This document shows positions 45,100-53,630 of a stretch of DNA of 62,500 nt, in pieces. Position numbers and translations under genes: made by a program. How positions within the stretch are numbered: position 1 is the stretch's first letter; every line of letters begins with the position of its first letter. The notes under the pieces were generated by a model. It saw only the letters and a list, made by a program, of their open reading frames with translations. It made no database searches and had not been told where the DNA came from. Source of the stretch: Paenibacillus baekrokdamisoli (lineage in GTDB: Bacteria > Bacillota > Bacilli > Paenibacillales > Paenibacillaceae); contig NZ_AP019308.1 in the NCBI RefSeq assembly GCF_003945345.1, positions 6,012,501-6,075,000 on the forward strand. The letters are read 5' to 3'.

Positions 45100-45498
45100 A
45101 TGGTTATGTCTGATCCTATCGCAGATATGCTGACACGCATTCGCAACGCAAACGTTGTGCGTCATGAGACTGTGGAAATGCCTGCTTCGAAAGTAAAGAA
45201 GCAAATCGCTGAAATTTTGAAACGCGAGGGCTTTATCCGCGATGCTGAGTATATCGAAGATAACAAACAAGGGATTATCCGTATTTTCCTAAAATATGGC
45301 CCTAACCAAGAGCGTGTTATTACCGGGCTGAAACGTATCAGCAAACCGGGATTGCGCGTTTACACGAAAAGCACTGAAGTTCCTCGTGTCCTTGGTGGAC
45401 TCGGAATGGCGATCATTTCGACATCACAAGGAATTATGACTGATAAAGAAGCTCGTCAAGTAAAATCCGGCGGAGAAGTTGTCTGCTACGTTTGGTAA
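45100..45498 (+). CDS. rpsH: 30S ribosomal protein S8
   Basis: 132-residue central-domain assembly protein, and the translational repressor of the spc operon in E. coli. MVMSDPIADMLTRIRNA start; signature GGLGMAIISTSQGIMTDKEA. ATG 45100 has GGAAGGAGGT at good spacing. Confidence 0.98.
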   Translation: MVMSDPIADMLTRIRNANVVRHETVEMPASKVKKQIAEILKREGFIRDAEYIEDNKQGIIRIFLKYGPNQERVITGLKRISKPGLRVYTKSTEVPRVLGGLGMAIISTSQGIMTDKEARQVKSGGEVVCYVW

Positions 45499-45528
45499 TC
45501 AACTGTCACAACGATTGGAGGTGTAACA

Positions 45529-46071
45529 ATGTCTCGTATTGGCCGTAAACCGATCCAAGTACCAGGTGGCGTAAACATCGACTTGGACAACAGCTTCATA
45601 ACTGTTAAAGGACCTAAAGGTTCGCTTAGCCGCGCAATCCACAAGGATATGAAAGTGGAAGTGGCGGACAGCGTGATCACAGTAGAACGTCCTTCTGACA
45701 ATAAATTGCATCGTTCGTTGCACGGTACAACCCGCAGTGTCATCGCTAACATGGTTAGTGGCGTAACTGATGGTTTTGCAAAGAACCTTGAGCTTGTAGG
45801 CGTTGGTTACCGTGCAAGCAAAAATGGTGATAAAATCGTTCTTAACGTTGGTTACTCGCATCCGGTTGAAATTACACCGGAGAATGGTATTGAATTTGAT
45901 GTTCCTACGAACACAAAAATTACCGTTAGAGGAATCGACAAAGAATTGGTTGGAGCAACTGCTGCGAAAATCCGTTCCGTACGTGAGCCTGAACCGTATA
46001 AAGGTAAAGGTATTAAGTACGAAGGCGAGCGCATTATTCGTAAAGAAGGTAAAGCTGGTAAGAAGAAATAA
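45529..46071 (+). CDS. rplF: 50S ribosomal protein L6
   Basis: 180-residue protein near the sarcin-ricin loop, made of two repeated domains. MSRIGRKPIQVPGGV start; signature PEPYKGKGIKYEGE. SD TTGGAGGTG. Confidence 0.98.
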   Translation: MSRIGRKPIQVPGGVNIDLDNSFITVKGPKGSLSRAIHKDMKVEVADSVITVERPSDNKLHRSLHGTTRSVIANMVSGVTDGFAKNLELVGVGYRASKNGDKIVLNVGYSHPVEITPENGIEFDVPTNTKITVRGIDKELVGATAAKIRSVREPEPYKGKGIKYEGERIIRKEGKAGKKK

Positions 46072-46136
46072 GCAAGCCTTTCTGGCTGCTTAATCGGATA
46101 GCTTCATAAGGATATTCGGAAAGGAGTGTACAACGA

Positions 46137-46505
46137 ATGATTACAAAAGGCGATAAGAACAAAGCACGTCTCAAACGTCACCTGCGTGTGCGTAAGAAAA
46201 TTAACGGAACTACGCAGCGTCCGCGTCTCTCTGTATTCCGTTCCTCTAAACACATCTATGCACAATTGATTGATGATGTTTTAGGCGTAACGGTAGCTTC
46301 GGCGTCTACGCTCGATAAAGAAATCGCTGAGCAAGTCACAAACGGTGGTAACATCGAAGCGGCTCGTAAAATCGGCGAACTCATCGCAAATCGCGCTAAA
46401 GCGAAAGGCGTTGAACAAATCGTATTCGATCGTGGCGGTTACTTGTACCATGGTAGAATTCAAGCACTAGCTGATGCAGCTCGCGAAGCTGGTCTAGAAT
46501 TCTAA
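46137..46505 (+). CDS. rplR: 50S ribosomal protein L18
   Basis: 122-residue 5S rRNA-binding protein. RPRLSVFRSSKHIYAQ and the C-terminal DRGGYLYHGRIQALADAARE are characteristic. SD AAAGGAG. Confidence 0.98.
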   Translation: MITKGDKNKARLKRHLRVRKKINGTTQRPRLSVFRSSKHIYAQLIDDVLGVTVASASTLDKEIAEQVTNGGNIEAARKIGELIANRAKAKGVEQIVFDRGGYLYHGRIQALADAAREAGLEF

Positions 46506-46537
46506 TTGATAATACTTATTTAAGGAGGTAAGACGAC

Positions 46538-47035
46538 TTGCGTATAGATCCGAATGCGTTAGAACTGACTGAAAAAGTAGTCCAAATCAACCGCGTATCG
46601 AAAGTTGTAAAAGGCGGACGCCGTTTCAGCTTCAGCGCGCTTGTAGTTGTTGGTGACGGCAAAGGATACGTAGGCGCAGGAATCGGTAAAGCAGGAGAAG
46701 TTCCTGATGCCATCCGTAAAGGTATCGAAGATGCCAAGAAAAACCTGATCCACGTACCATTTGTAAGAACAACGATCCCGCATCAAGTGCTTGGACATTT
46801 CGGCGCAGGACGCGTTCTGCTTAAACCGGCATCTGAAGGTACCGGAGTAATTGCAGGCGGCCCTGTTCGTGCAGTTCTTGAACTTGCTGGAGTCGGCGAT
46901 ATCTTGACTAAATCGCTTGGATCATCCAATTCCATGAATATGGTTAACGCAACACTTGAAGGACTTTCCCGTCTGAAACGTGCTGAAGATGTAGCCAAAT
47001 TGCGTGGAAAAACAGTAAAAGAGCTTTTGGGCTAA
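46538..47035 (+). CDS. rpsE: 30S ribosomal protein S5
   Basis: 165-residue fidelity protein with a dsRNA-binding-like N-terminal domain. The signature is GGRRFSFSALVVVGDGKGYVG, and the spectinomycin loop region VSKVVKGGRR is wild type. TTG start (MRIDPNALE) with AAGGAGG 10 nt upstream; no ATG is available in frame at the right place. Confidence 0.97.
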   Translation: MRIDPNALELTEKVVQINRVSKVVKGGRRFSFSALVVVGDGKGYVGAGIGKAGEVPDAIRKGIEDAKKNLIHVPFVRTTIPHQVLGHFGAGRVLLKPASEGTGVIAGGPVRAVLELAGVGDILTKSLGSSNSMNMVNATLEGLSRLKRAEDVAKLRGKTVKELLG

Positions 47036-47048
47036 GGAGGAGAATACG

Positions 47049-47234
47049 ATGGCAAAATTGCAAATCACCCTCGTTCGCAGTGTAATCGGCCGTAACGAGA
47101 AGCAGCGTGCGACGGTGGCAACGCTTGGTCTTCGCAAAATTCGTCAATCGGTTGTCCATAATGACAGCCCGGCTATCCGCGGCATGATCAATCATGTCAA
47201 CCACTTGGTTAAAGTTGAAGAAGTACAAGCATAG
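47049..47234 (+). CDS. rpmD: 50S ribosomal protein L30
   Basis: 61-residue protein: MAKLQITLVRSVIGRNEKQR, with GLRKIRQSVVHNDSPAIRGM. ATG behind AAGGAGG, 13 nt after rpsE. The following 156-nt spacer holds a tandem repeat. Confidence 0.97.
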   Translation: MAKLQITLVRSVIGRNEKQRATVATLGLRKIRQSVVHNDSPAIRGMINHVNHLVKVEEVQA

Positions 47235-47251
47235 AATAATAATAAACGTAG

Positions 47252-47375
47252 ACTTCCGAAACGAGTTTTGATTATATCGAAGCTCGATCTGGAAGTGGTA
47301 CAAAATGAAGCATAAGCTTCTGAGACGAGTTTTATTAACATGAACCTTGATCTCGAAGTAGCACAAAACTTTAAG
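47252..47375 (+). repeat. Tandem imperfect 57-nt repeat with paired arms (rpmD-rplO spacer)
   Basis: Copy 1 is about 47252-47308 and copy 2 about 47316-47372, period 64 nt. They share CTTC.GA.ACGAGTTTT, TTGATCT-like/CGATCT, GAAGT.G.ACAAAA and are roughly 75-80% identical by eye with one gap. In copy 1 ACTTCC pairs with GGAAGT and CGAG with CTCG. In copy 2 CTTC-GAGA pairs with TCTC-GAAG. The paired arms are kept although bases differ. No T run follows either copy, and the SD of rplO (AAGGAGGTG, 47373) starts right after copy 2. Confidence 0.75.
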
Positions 47376-47390
47376 GAGGTGCAACGTACG

Positions 47391-47831
47391 ATGAAATTGC
47401 ATGATCTCAAACCAGCACCGGGTTCTCGTAAAGAGGGTTTCCGCGTTGGCCGTGGTATCGGTAGCGGTAACGGTAAGACGTCCGGTCGCGGTCACAAAGG
47501 TCAAAACAGTCGTTCCGGCGGGGGTGTCCGTCCAGGATTCGAAGGCGGTCAAAATCCGTTGTACCGTCGTTTGCCTAAACGTGGTTTCAACAACCCGTTC
47601 CGTAAAGAGTATGCGATTGTGAACATCGATGAATTGAACAGCTTCGCGGCAGGCACAGAAGTAACACCTGAACTGTTAATGGAGCAAGGTATCGTTAAAA
47701 ACCCACAAAGCGGTATTAAAATTTTGGGTAATGGCGAAATCACTGTTCAGCTTTCGGTAAAAGCAAGCAAGTTCTCTCAATCTGCGGTAGAGAAAATCCA
47801 GGCTGCCGGCGGTAAAACCGAGGTGATCTAA
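47391..47831 (+). CDS. rplO: 50S ribosomal protein L15
   Basis: 146-residue protein starting MKLHDLKPAPGSRKEGF. It has the Gly/Arg-rich extension GKTSGRGHKGQNSRSGGG and a C-terminal globular domain. ATG 47391 has AAGGAGGTG 9 nt upstream; the in-frame ATG 47340 lies within repeat copy 2 and lacks an SD. Its stop directly abuts secY. Confidence 0.97.
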   Translation: MKLHDLKPAPGSRKEGFRVGRGIGSGNGKTSGRGHKGQNSRSGGGVRPGFEGGQNPLYRRLPKRGFNNPFRKEYAIVNIDELNSFAAGTEVTPELLMEQGIVKNPQSGIKILGNGEITVQLSVKASKFSQSAVEKIQAAGGKTEVI

Positions 47832-49133
47832 TTGTTCAAGACCGTGTCCAACATTTGGAAAGTAGAAGACCTTCGCAAGCGGATTTTGTTCACTTTGTTC
47901 ATCTTGCTTGTCTACCGGATCGGTTCTTTCATACCCGTTCCAGGTGTCAATAAAGATGTATTTACACAAGCTAATCAATCCGGCACTGATTTGTTTGGTT
48001 TGCTTAATACGTTCTCAGGTGGGGCATTGTTCCAGTTCTCGATTTTCGCGATCGGGATTATGCCTTACATCACTTCTTCCATCATCGTACAATTACTTTC
48101 GATGGACGTGATTCCTAAATTTGCTGAATGGGCAAAAGAAGGAGAGAATGGTAAACGTAAACTTGCGCAAATCACGCGTTATGGTACAGTTATACTTGGA
48201 CTAGTTCAAGGTTTCGGTACCGCGATCGGCTTTAACCGGCAATATCAGTACGATATGATTCCTGGTGCAACGATTACGGATTATCTCACGATTGCGATAA
48301 TTCTAACGGCAGGTACTGCCTTCCTCATGTGGCTCGGTGAGCAAATCACAGAGAAGGGCATCGGCAATGGAATTTCGGTTCTTATCTTTGCCGGTATCGT
48401 AGCTGCAATTCCGGGTCACATACGTTCTATTTATCAACATGAATTTGTAGATGCTGGGGATGCAACATTCCTTAACATCATTAAGGTAGTCGTTCTCGTG
48501 ATTGTTATCGTTGCGATTATCGTTGGTGTCATCTTTGTTCAACAAGGGATTCGTAAAATTCCGGTGCAATACGCTAAACGTGTTGTAGGACGGAAAATGT
48601 ACGGCGGTCAATCTACCCATATTCCGCTGAAAGTAAACGGTGCAGGCGTTATCCCAGTCATTTTTGCGGTATCGCTACTCATGTTCCCGGTTACGATCGC
48701 GCAATTCTGGTCCACTCATGAGTGGGCGAAATGGATTCAAAACAATATGCCATATGACAAGCCGCTAGGCATGACATTCTATGTATTGTTGATTATCGCT
48801 TTCACTTTCTTTTACACGTTCGTGCAAATTAATCCTGTGCAGATGGCTGATCAGATGAAGAAAAACGGTGGGTACATCCCGGGTATTCGTCCTGGAAAAC
48901 CAACGTCTTCCTACATCACTCGCGTCATGTCGCGGATTACGCTTAGCGGTGCGATATTCCTGTCGGTAATTTCGATCCTGCCTGTACTATTCGGCACGCT
49001 AGCAGATTTGCCTCGTGACGTGAAACTTGGTGGTACGTCATTGCTAATTGTTATCGGGGTTGCACTCGATACGATGAAACAAATTGAGACGCAGCTCATC
49101 AAGCGCCACTACAAAGGGTTTATCAATAAATAG
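47832..49133 (+). CDS. secY: Preprotein translocase subunit SecY
   Basis: 433-residue, ten-span channel of the Sec translocon. MFKTVSNIWKVEDLRKRILFT start; conserved GIMPYITSSIIVQLL and LGEQITEKGIGNGISVLIFAG segments. TTG start immediately after the rplO stop, with GAGGTGATC (47819-47827) in the end of rplO as SD. Confidence 0.97.
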   Translation: MFKTVSNIWKVEDLRKRILFTLFILLVYRIGSFIPVPGVNKDVFTQANQSGTDLFGLLNTFSGGALFQFSIFAIGIMPYITSSIIVQLLSMDVIPKFAEWAKEGENGKRKLAQITRYGTVILGLVQGFGTAIGFNRQYQYDMIPGATITDYLTIAIILTAGTAFLMWLGEQITEKGIGNGISVLIFAGIVAAIPGHIRSIYQHEFVDAGDATFLNIIKVVVLVIVIVAIIVGVIFVQQGIRKIPVQYAKRVVGRKMYGGQSTHIPLKVNGAGVIPVIFAVSLLMFPVTIAQFWSTHEWAKWIQNNMPYDKPLGMTFYVLLIIAFTFFYTFVQINPVQMADQMKKNGGYIPGIRPGKPTSSYITRVMSRITLSGAIFLSVISILPVLFGTLADLPRDVKLGGTSLLIVIGVALDTMKQIETQLIKRHYKGFINK

Positions 49134-49135
49134 TG

Positions 49136-49195
49136 ATAGGTTCGCATGCGGGTTTCCGCGCATTTTATCATGTGAGGGATCCCGGCCGAGCCTAT
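49136..49195 (+). other. Branched inverted-repeat structure between secY and adk
   Basis: ATAGGTTCG (49136-49144) pairs with CGAGCCTAT (49187-49195), nine pairs including one G-U. Inside are ATGCG...CGCAT (49146-49163) and the palindrome GGGATCCC (49177-49184). No T run follows. The layout resembles the element between rpoB and rpoC: a 9-bp closing stem with two small inner stems. Confidence 0.55.
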
Positions 49196-49220
49196 TGTGC
49201 TTAAAGCGAGGAACACGCTA

Positions 49221-49874
49221 ATGAATATTTTATTCATGGGTCCTCCAGGGGCTGGAAAAGGTACGCAAGCTGAGCGAATTGTGGATACTTTTGGTATTCC
49301 TCATATATCGACTGGCGATGCTTTCCGCTTGGCGATGAAGCAAGGTACGCCTATGGGACTAAAGGCGAAGGAGTATGTCGATCAAGGACTTCTTGTACCA
49401 GATGAGATTACGAACGGCATCGTTCGTGACCGTTTGCTGCTAGAAGATTGCGAGAAAGGCTTCTTACTCGACGGATTCCCACGTACGCTTCAACAAGCCG
49501 AAGCACTGGATGGTATGCTAACTGAAATGGGACGCAGCATTGATCATGTCGTCAACCTTAAAGTTGACCGCGGTTTGCTGCTTGCGCGTCTGACCGGTCG
49601 CCGCATTTGCAGGGCGTGTGGTGCAACATATCATGTTATGTTCAACCCACCTAAGCAATTAGACGTATGTGATAAATGCGGCGGTGAGCTGTACCAGCGG
49701 TCAGACGATACGGAAGCGAAAGTCGGTACCCGCCTTGACGAATACATTTCGAAGACTGCTCCATTACTTGATTATTACACGAGTAAAGGTATTCTTAGAG
49801 AAGTAGACGGAGAGAAAGAAATCGACGAAGTAACCGCAGACATCGTAAACTGCTTGCGAGGTCAAGCCGAATGA
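49221..49874 (+). CDS. adk: Adenylate kinase
   Basis: ATP + AMP to 2 ADP. The 217-residue long-lid form has P-loop MGPPGAGKGTQ (about 6-16) and DGFPRT. The lid has four cysteines (CRACGATYH...CDKCGG) and so binds zinc, the Gram-positive type. ATG 49221; the SD GCGAGGA is weak. Overlaps map by 4 nt. Confidence 0.97.
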   Translation: MNILFMGPPGAGKGTQAERIVDTFGIPHISTGDAFRLAMKQGTPMGLKAKEYVDQGLLVPDEITNGIVRDRLLLEDCEKGFLLDGFPRTLQQAEALDGMLTEMGRSIDHVVNLKVDRGLLLARLTGRRICRACGATYHVMFNPPKQLDVCDKCGGELYQRSDDTEAKVGTRLDEYISKTAPLLDYYTSKGILREVDGEKEIDEVTADIVNCLRGQAE

Positions 49875-50632
49875 TTATATGCAAATCCGAAGCGGAATTG
49901 CAATATATGAGGGAAGCTGGCCGAATCGTTGCGGATACGCATCGATTGTTGAAACAAGCGATTCATCCAGGAGTCACAACGAGTGAACTTGATGAGATCG
50001 CTGAAACGTACATTCGCAGTCAGGGCGCAACACCTTCTTTTAAAGGTTACAATGAATTCCCTGCCAGCATTTGCGCTTCTGTCAATAATGAGCTGGTACA
50101 CGGCATTCCTGGAAATCGCAAACTGAATAATGGTGACATTATCAGCATTGATATTGGTGCACAGTTTAAAGGATATCATGGCGATTCAGCCTGGTCCTAT
50201 GGTGTAGGAGATATCAGTGAAGAGACGCAGCGCCTGCTAGAAGTGTCAGAACAGTCGCTTTATGCAGGACTCGCTCAAGTGAAACCAGATGTTCGTTTGT
50301 TCACCATCTCGCATGCCATTCAACAAGTGATTGAAGCTGCTGGCTTTTCTGTCGTTCGTGAATATGTAGGTCATGGAATTGGCGAAAGCCTTCATGAAGA
50401 ACCACAGATTCCGAATTATGGTTTACCTGACCGCGGACCGCGTCTAAAACCTGGTATGGTGCTGGCGATTGAACCAATGGTTAACATTGGTGAACGGTAC
50501 GTGCGTACACTTGCGGATAATTGGACGGTTGTCACCGAAGACGGTTCATGGTGCGCTCACTTCGAGCACACTGTAGCAGTTACGGAAGATGGCTATGAAA
50601 TTTTAACCCAATCCAGGGAGCAAGCAGGTTGA
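49871..50632 (+). CDS. map: Methionine aminopeptidase
   Basis: Removes N-terminal Met from nascent proteins; type I, 253 residues, no zinc-finger extension. The metal ligands are in IDIGAQFKGYHGDSAW (two Asp), GHGIGESLHEEP (His), AIEPMVN (Glu) and HFEHTVAVTEDG (Glu region). ATG overlaps the adk stop (ATGA); its own stop overlaps the next TTG. Confidence 0.97.
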   Translation: MIICKSEAELQYMREAGRIVADTHRLLKQAIHPGVTTSELDEIAETYIRSQGATPSFKGYNEFPASICASVNNELVHGIPGNRKLNNGDIISIDIGAQFKGYHGDSAWSYGVGDISEETQRLLEVSEQSLYAGLAQVKPDVRLFTISHAIQQVIEAAGFSVVREYVGHGIGESLHEEPQIPNYGLPDRGPRLKPGMVLAIEPMVNIGERYVRTLADNWTVVTEDGSWCAHFEHTVAVTEDGYEILTQSREQAG

Positions 50633-50928
50633 GTGCATTGGAATATATGCCGGAAATCGGTCGTATAGTCAGAATTCTCAGAGGCAAAGACGAAGGCTCA
50701 TATGCCGTCATCATCGGGATTGTTGATGAACGATTCGTCCTAATCGTAGATGGAGACAAACGCCGCTTCGATCAACCGAAGAAGAAGAACGTACTGCATC
50801 TTCAGATGCAACCGGTCGTTAGTCATGAAGTGACGGACAGCATGCGGGAAACAGAACGTGTAACAAACGCGAAGCTGCGTTATGTGATCCAGAAGGCAAT
50901 GCAAGGAAAGGAGAATGATTGTGGCTAA
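50629..50928 (+). CDS. KOW-domain RNA-binding protein, L14e-like (YbzG family)
   Basis: 99-residue protein with a KOW/SH3-like N-terminal half (EIGRIVRILRGKDEGSYAVIIGI) and a basic helical tail, resembling the eukaryotic/archaeal L14e family. B. subtilis has a homologue (ybzG) at this place between map and infA; function unknown. TTG 50629 overlaps the map stop and has GGGAG 8 nt upstream. ATG 50647 (MPEIGRIV) is an alternative. Its end overlaps infA by 8 nt. Confidence 0.85.
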   Translation: MSALEYMPEIGRIVRILRGKDEGSYAVIIGIVDERFVLIVDGDKRRFDQPKKKNVLHLQMQPVVSHEVTDSMRETERVTNAKLRYVIQKAMQGKENDCG

Positions 50929-51136
50929 AGAAGACGTCATTGAAGTCGAAGGTACGGTATTAGAACCGTTACCCAACGCCATGTTCAAGGTGGAACTAGA
51001 GAATGGACACCAAATACTCGCCCATGTATCGGGAAAGCTCAGAATGCATTTTATTCGTATTCTGACAGGAGATAAGGTCGTCATTCAGTTATCACCTTAT
51101 GATTTATCTAGGGGACGCATTACCTATCGGAAGTAG
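50921..51136 (+). CDS. infA: Translation initiation factor IF-1
   Basis: 71-residue OB-fold factor binding the 30S A site. MAKEDVIEVEGTVLEPLPN, GHQILAHVSGKLRMHFIRI and SPYDLSRGRITYR are characteristic. GTG 50921 has AAAGGAGA upstream; the in-frame ATG 50915 is only 1-2 nt from the SD. Confidence 0.97.
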   Translation: MAKEDVIEVEGTVLEPLPNAMFKVELENGHQILAHVSGKLRMHFIRILTGDKVVIQLSPYDLSRGRITYRK

Positions 51137-51182
51137 GCTGTATAACAGCACTGCTTACGAGAGAATTCGGGAGGTAATCACA

Positions 51183-51296
51183 ATGAAGGTTAGACCTTCG
51201 GTCAAGCCAATTTGCGAGAAGTGTAAAGTCATACGTCGCAAGGGCAACGTTATGGTGATTTGTGAAAATCCGAAACACAAACAAAAACAAGGATAA
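51183..51296 (+). CDS. rpmJ: 50S ribosomal protein L36
   Basis: 37-residue zinc-ribbon protein: MKVRPSVKPICEKCKVIRR, with C-x2-C ... C-x4-H (CEKC, ICENPKH). ATG behind CGGGAGG. Too short for many gene finders but unmistakable, and in its standard place between infA and rpsM. Confidence 0.97.
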   Translation: MKVRPSVKPICEKCKVIRRKGNVMVICENPKHKQKQG

Positions 51297-51312
51297 GGAG
51301 GGGTAACCATAC

Positions 51313-51681
51313 ATGGCACGTATTGCTGGTGTAGACTTACCGCGTGACAAACGCGTTGTCATCGCTTTGACGTACATTTTCGGTATTGGTACAACAACTG
51401 CCAATAAAATTTTAGCTGAAGCCGGTATTAGCGAAGCAGCTCGCGTTCGTGATCTGACAGAAGACGAAGTCAGTAAACTACGCGAAACTATCGATAAAAC
51501 GACTAAAGTTGAAGGCGATCTTCGCCGCGAAATCTCGCTTAACATCAAGCGTCTGATCGAAATCGGCTGCTATCGTGGTGTTCGTCACCGTCGTGGTCTT
51601 CCGGTTCGTGGTCAACGAACTAAAACAAATGCTCGTACACGTAAAGGTCCACGTCGGACTGTAGCTAACAAGAAAAAATAA
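51313..51681 (+). CDS. rpsM: 30S ribosomal protein S13
   Basis: 122-residue head protein contacting the P-site tRNA. MARIAGVDLPRDKRVVIALTY start; signature GLPVRGQRTKTNARTRKGP. SD AAGGAGGGG. Confidence 0.98.
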   Translation: MARIAGVDLPRDKRVVIALTYIFGIGTTTANKILAEAGISEAARVRDLTEDEVSKLRETIDKTTKVEGDLRREISLNIKRLIEIGCYRGVRHRRGLPVRGQRTKTNARTRKGPRRTVANKKK

Positions 51682-51699
51682 TAAGGGGGGATAACCGAA

Positions 51700-52095
51700 A
51701 TGGCTAAACCTAAAAAGGCAGTTCGTACGAAACGTCGCGACCGTAAAAATATTGAATCTGGCGTAGCGCATATCCGCTCGACTTTCAATAATACGATCGT
51801 AACGATTACAGATCCGCACGGCAACGCGATTTCCTGGGCTAGCTCAGGTAATCTCGGATTTAAAGGTTCGCGTAAAAGCACGCCTTTCGCAGCACAAATG
51901 GCTGCAGAATCCGCAGCTAAAGCGGCTATGGAACACGGTATGAAAGCTGTTGAAGTAATGGTTAAAGGTCCAGGCGCAGGCCGTGAGGCAGCGATTCGTT
52001 CGTTGCAAGCAGCTGGCCTTGAAGTTAACCTCATTAAAGACGTAACGCCAGTTCCGCACAACGGATGCCGTCCGCCGAAACGTCGTCGCGTATAG
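51700..52095 (+). CDS. rpsK: 30S ribosomal protein S11
   Basis: 131-residue platform protein. VAHIRSTFNNTIVTITD and the signature VKGPGAGREAAIRSLQAAGL, ending PHNGCRPPKRRRV. SD AAGGGGGGA. Followed by a 126-nt spacer to rpoA with no clear promoter. Confidence 0.98.
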   Translation: MAKPKKAVRTKRRDRKNIESGVAHIRSTFNNTIVTITDPHGNAISWASSGNLGFKGSRKSTPFAAQMAAESAAKAAMEHGMKAVEVMVKGPGAGREAAIRSLQAAGLEVNLIKDVTPVPHNGCRPPKRRRV

Positions 52096-52221
52096 TGATC
52101 TGACTGTGGTATCAAATGTCAACAACTTGTAAATAATGGTTGTGAAGGTTTGCCATACTACATGATTTGACTTCAAATGCGATTATGGTAACGAGCGACG
52201 TTTTGAAGGAGGGTAATATTA

Positions 52222-53166
52222 GTGATTGAAATCGAAAAGCCGAAAATCGAAACCGTTGAGCTGAACGAAGATGGCACATACGGACGTTTCGTAGTCGAAC
52301 CGCTAGAACGCGGATACGGCACGACGCTGGGGAACTCGCTTCGCCGAATCCTGTTGTCGTCTTTGCCAGGTGCAGCAGTTACCTCGGTTCAAATCGACGG
52401 TGTGCTTCATGAGTTCTCAACGGTTCCAGGAGTGGTGGAAGACGTTACTGAAATCATCCTGAACCTCAAAGGCCTCTCGCTGAAAATCCATTCCGACGAA
52501 GAGAAGGTATTGGAGATCGACGCGGAAGGTGATGGAAACGTTACGGCTGGCGATATTCGCGCAGACAGCGATGTCGAGATTTTAAGCCCTGATCTTCATA
52601 TCGCGACGCTGGCCTCCGGTGCACGTCTCCACATGCGGGTATTTGCTAACCGTGGACGCGGTTATGTTCAAGCGGATCGTAATAAGCGGGATGACCAACC
52701 AATTGGTGTTATTCCTGTGGATTCGATTTACACGCCCATCACTCGCGTCAACTATAGTGTTGAGAATACTCGTGTCGGTCAAGTAACCAACTACGACAAG
52801 CTGACTCTGGAAGTATGGACCGATGGAAGTATAAGGCCGGAAGAGGCAGTAAGTCTCGGAGCCAAAATTTTGACTGAGCATTTAGATCTGTTCGTTGGTT
52901 TGACTGACGAAGCGAAAGATGCCGAAATTATGGTTGAAAAAGAAGAAGACAAGAAAGAGAAAGTACTCGAGATGACTATCGAGGAATTGGATCTTTCCGT
53001 ACGTTCGTACAATTGTCTCAAGCGTGCAGGCATTAATACCGTTCAAGAGCTGATTACGAAATCCGAAGAAGACATGATGAAAGTCCGTAATCTTGGACGC
53101 AAGTCTTTAGAAGAAGTTCAAGAAAAGCTCGAAGAACTTGGTCTTGGCCTCCGCATGGAAGAATAG
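52222..53166 (+). CDS. rpoA: DNA-directed RNA polymerase subunit alpha
   Basis: 314-residue alpha subunit. The assembly domain (1-230) contains RFVVEPLERGYGTTLGNSLRR, and the C-terminal DNA/activator-binding domain (about 245-314) has LDLSVRSYNCLKRAGI and NLGRKSLEEVQEKL. GTG start with GAAGGAGGG upstream. Confidence 0.98.
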   Translation: MIEIEKPKIETVELNEDGTYGRFVVEPLERGYGTTLGNSLRRILLSSLPGAAVTSVQIDGVLHEFSTVPGVVEDVTEIILNLKGLSLKIHSDEEKVLEIDAEGDGNVTAGDIRADSDVEILSPDLHIATLASGARLHMRVFANRGRGYVQADRNKRDDQPIGVIPVDSIYTPITRVNYSVENTRVGQVTNYDKLTLEVWTDGSIRPEEAVSLGAKILTEHLDLFVGLTDEAKDAEIMVEKEEDKKEKVLEMTIEELDLSVRSYNCLKRAGINTVQELITKSEEDMMKVRNLGRKSLEEVQEKLEELGLGLRMEE

Positions 53167-53226
53167 AGAGCAGAGCAAATTCATATTTGCTGCTGCTTAC
53201 TAAGTGTTAAGGAGGGGAATTTCTAG

Positions 53227-53595
53227 ATGGCATATTCTAAATTGAGCCGTGACGCTAGTTCCCGGAAAGCTCTTTTCCGCGACCTCGTTACTGACTTATT
53301 CCTGTATGAGCGTATTCAAACGACTGAAGCGAAAGCGAAAGAACTTCGTCCAATCGCTGAGAAGTTGATTACACTTGCAAAACGTGGAGATCTTCATGCT
53401 CGTCGTCAAGTTGCAGCTTTCGTTCGTCGTGAGTCGCTTGTAGCTGGCGAGCAAGATGCAATTCAAAAATTGTTCTCCGATCTGGCAACTCGTTACTCGG
53501 AACGTCCAGGCGGATACACGCGTATTTTGAAACTAGGACCTCGTCGCGGCGACGCGGCACCTATGGTTTACTTGGAACTGGTTGATCGCGCGTAA
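53227..53595 (+). CDS. rplQ: 50S ribosomal protein L17
   Basis: 122-residue protein near the exit tunnel. MAYSKLSRDASSRKALFRDL, FLYERIQTTEAKAKELRP; C-terminal RPGGYTRILKLGPRRGDAAPM. ATG behind AAGGAGGGG. Last gene of the alpha operon; in this genome a terminator follows at once. Confidence 0.98.
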   Translation: MAYSKLSRDASSRKALFRDLVTDLFLYERIQTTEAKAKELRPIAEKLITLAKRGDLHARRQVAAFVRRESLVAGEQDAIQKLFSDLATRYSERPGGYTRILKLGPRRGDAAPMVYLELVDRA

Positions 53596-53602
53596 CAAAC
53601 GA

Positions 53603-53630
53603 AGGGTGGACCTTGCGGCCACCTTTTTTT
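53603..53630 (+). terminator. Terminator after rplQ (end of the superoperon)
   Basis: GGTGGACC-TTGC-GGCCACC stem (one bulged A) followed by TTTTTTT. Confidence 0.93.

Noticed and set aside
46944..47552. 202-codon antisense ORF across rpsE, rpmD and rplO
   Set aside because: Overlaps three certain genes and the tandem repeat; no SD or family resemblance.
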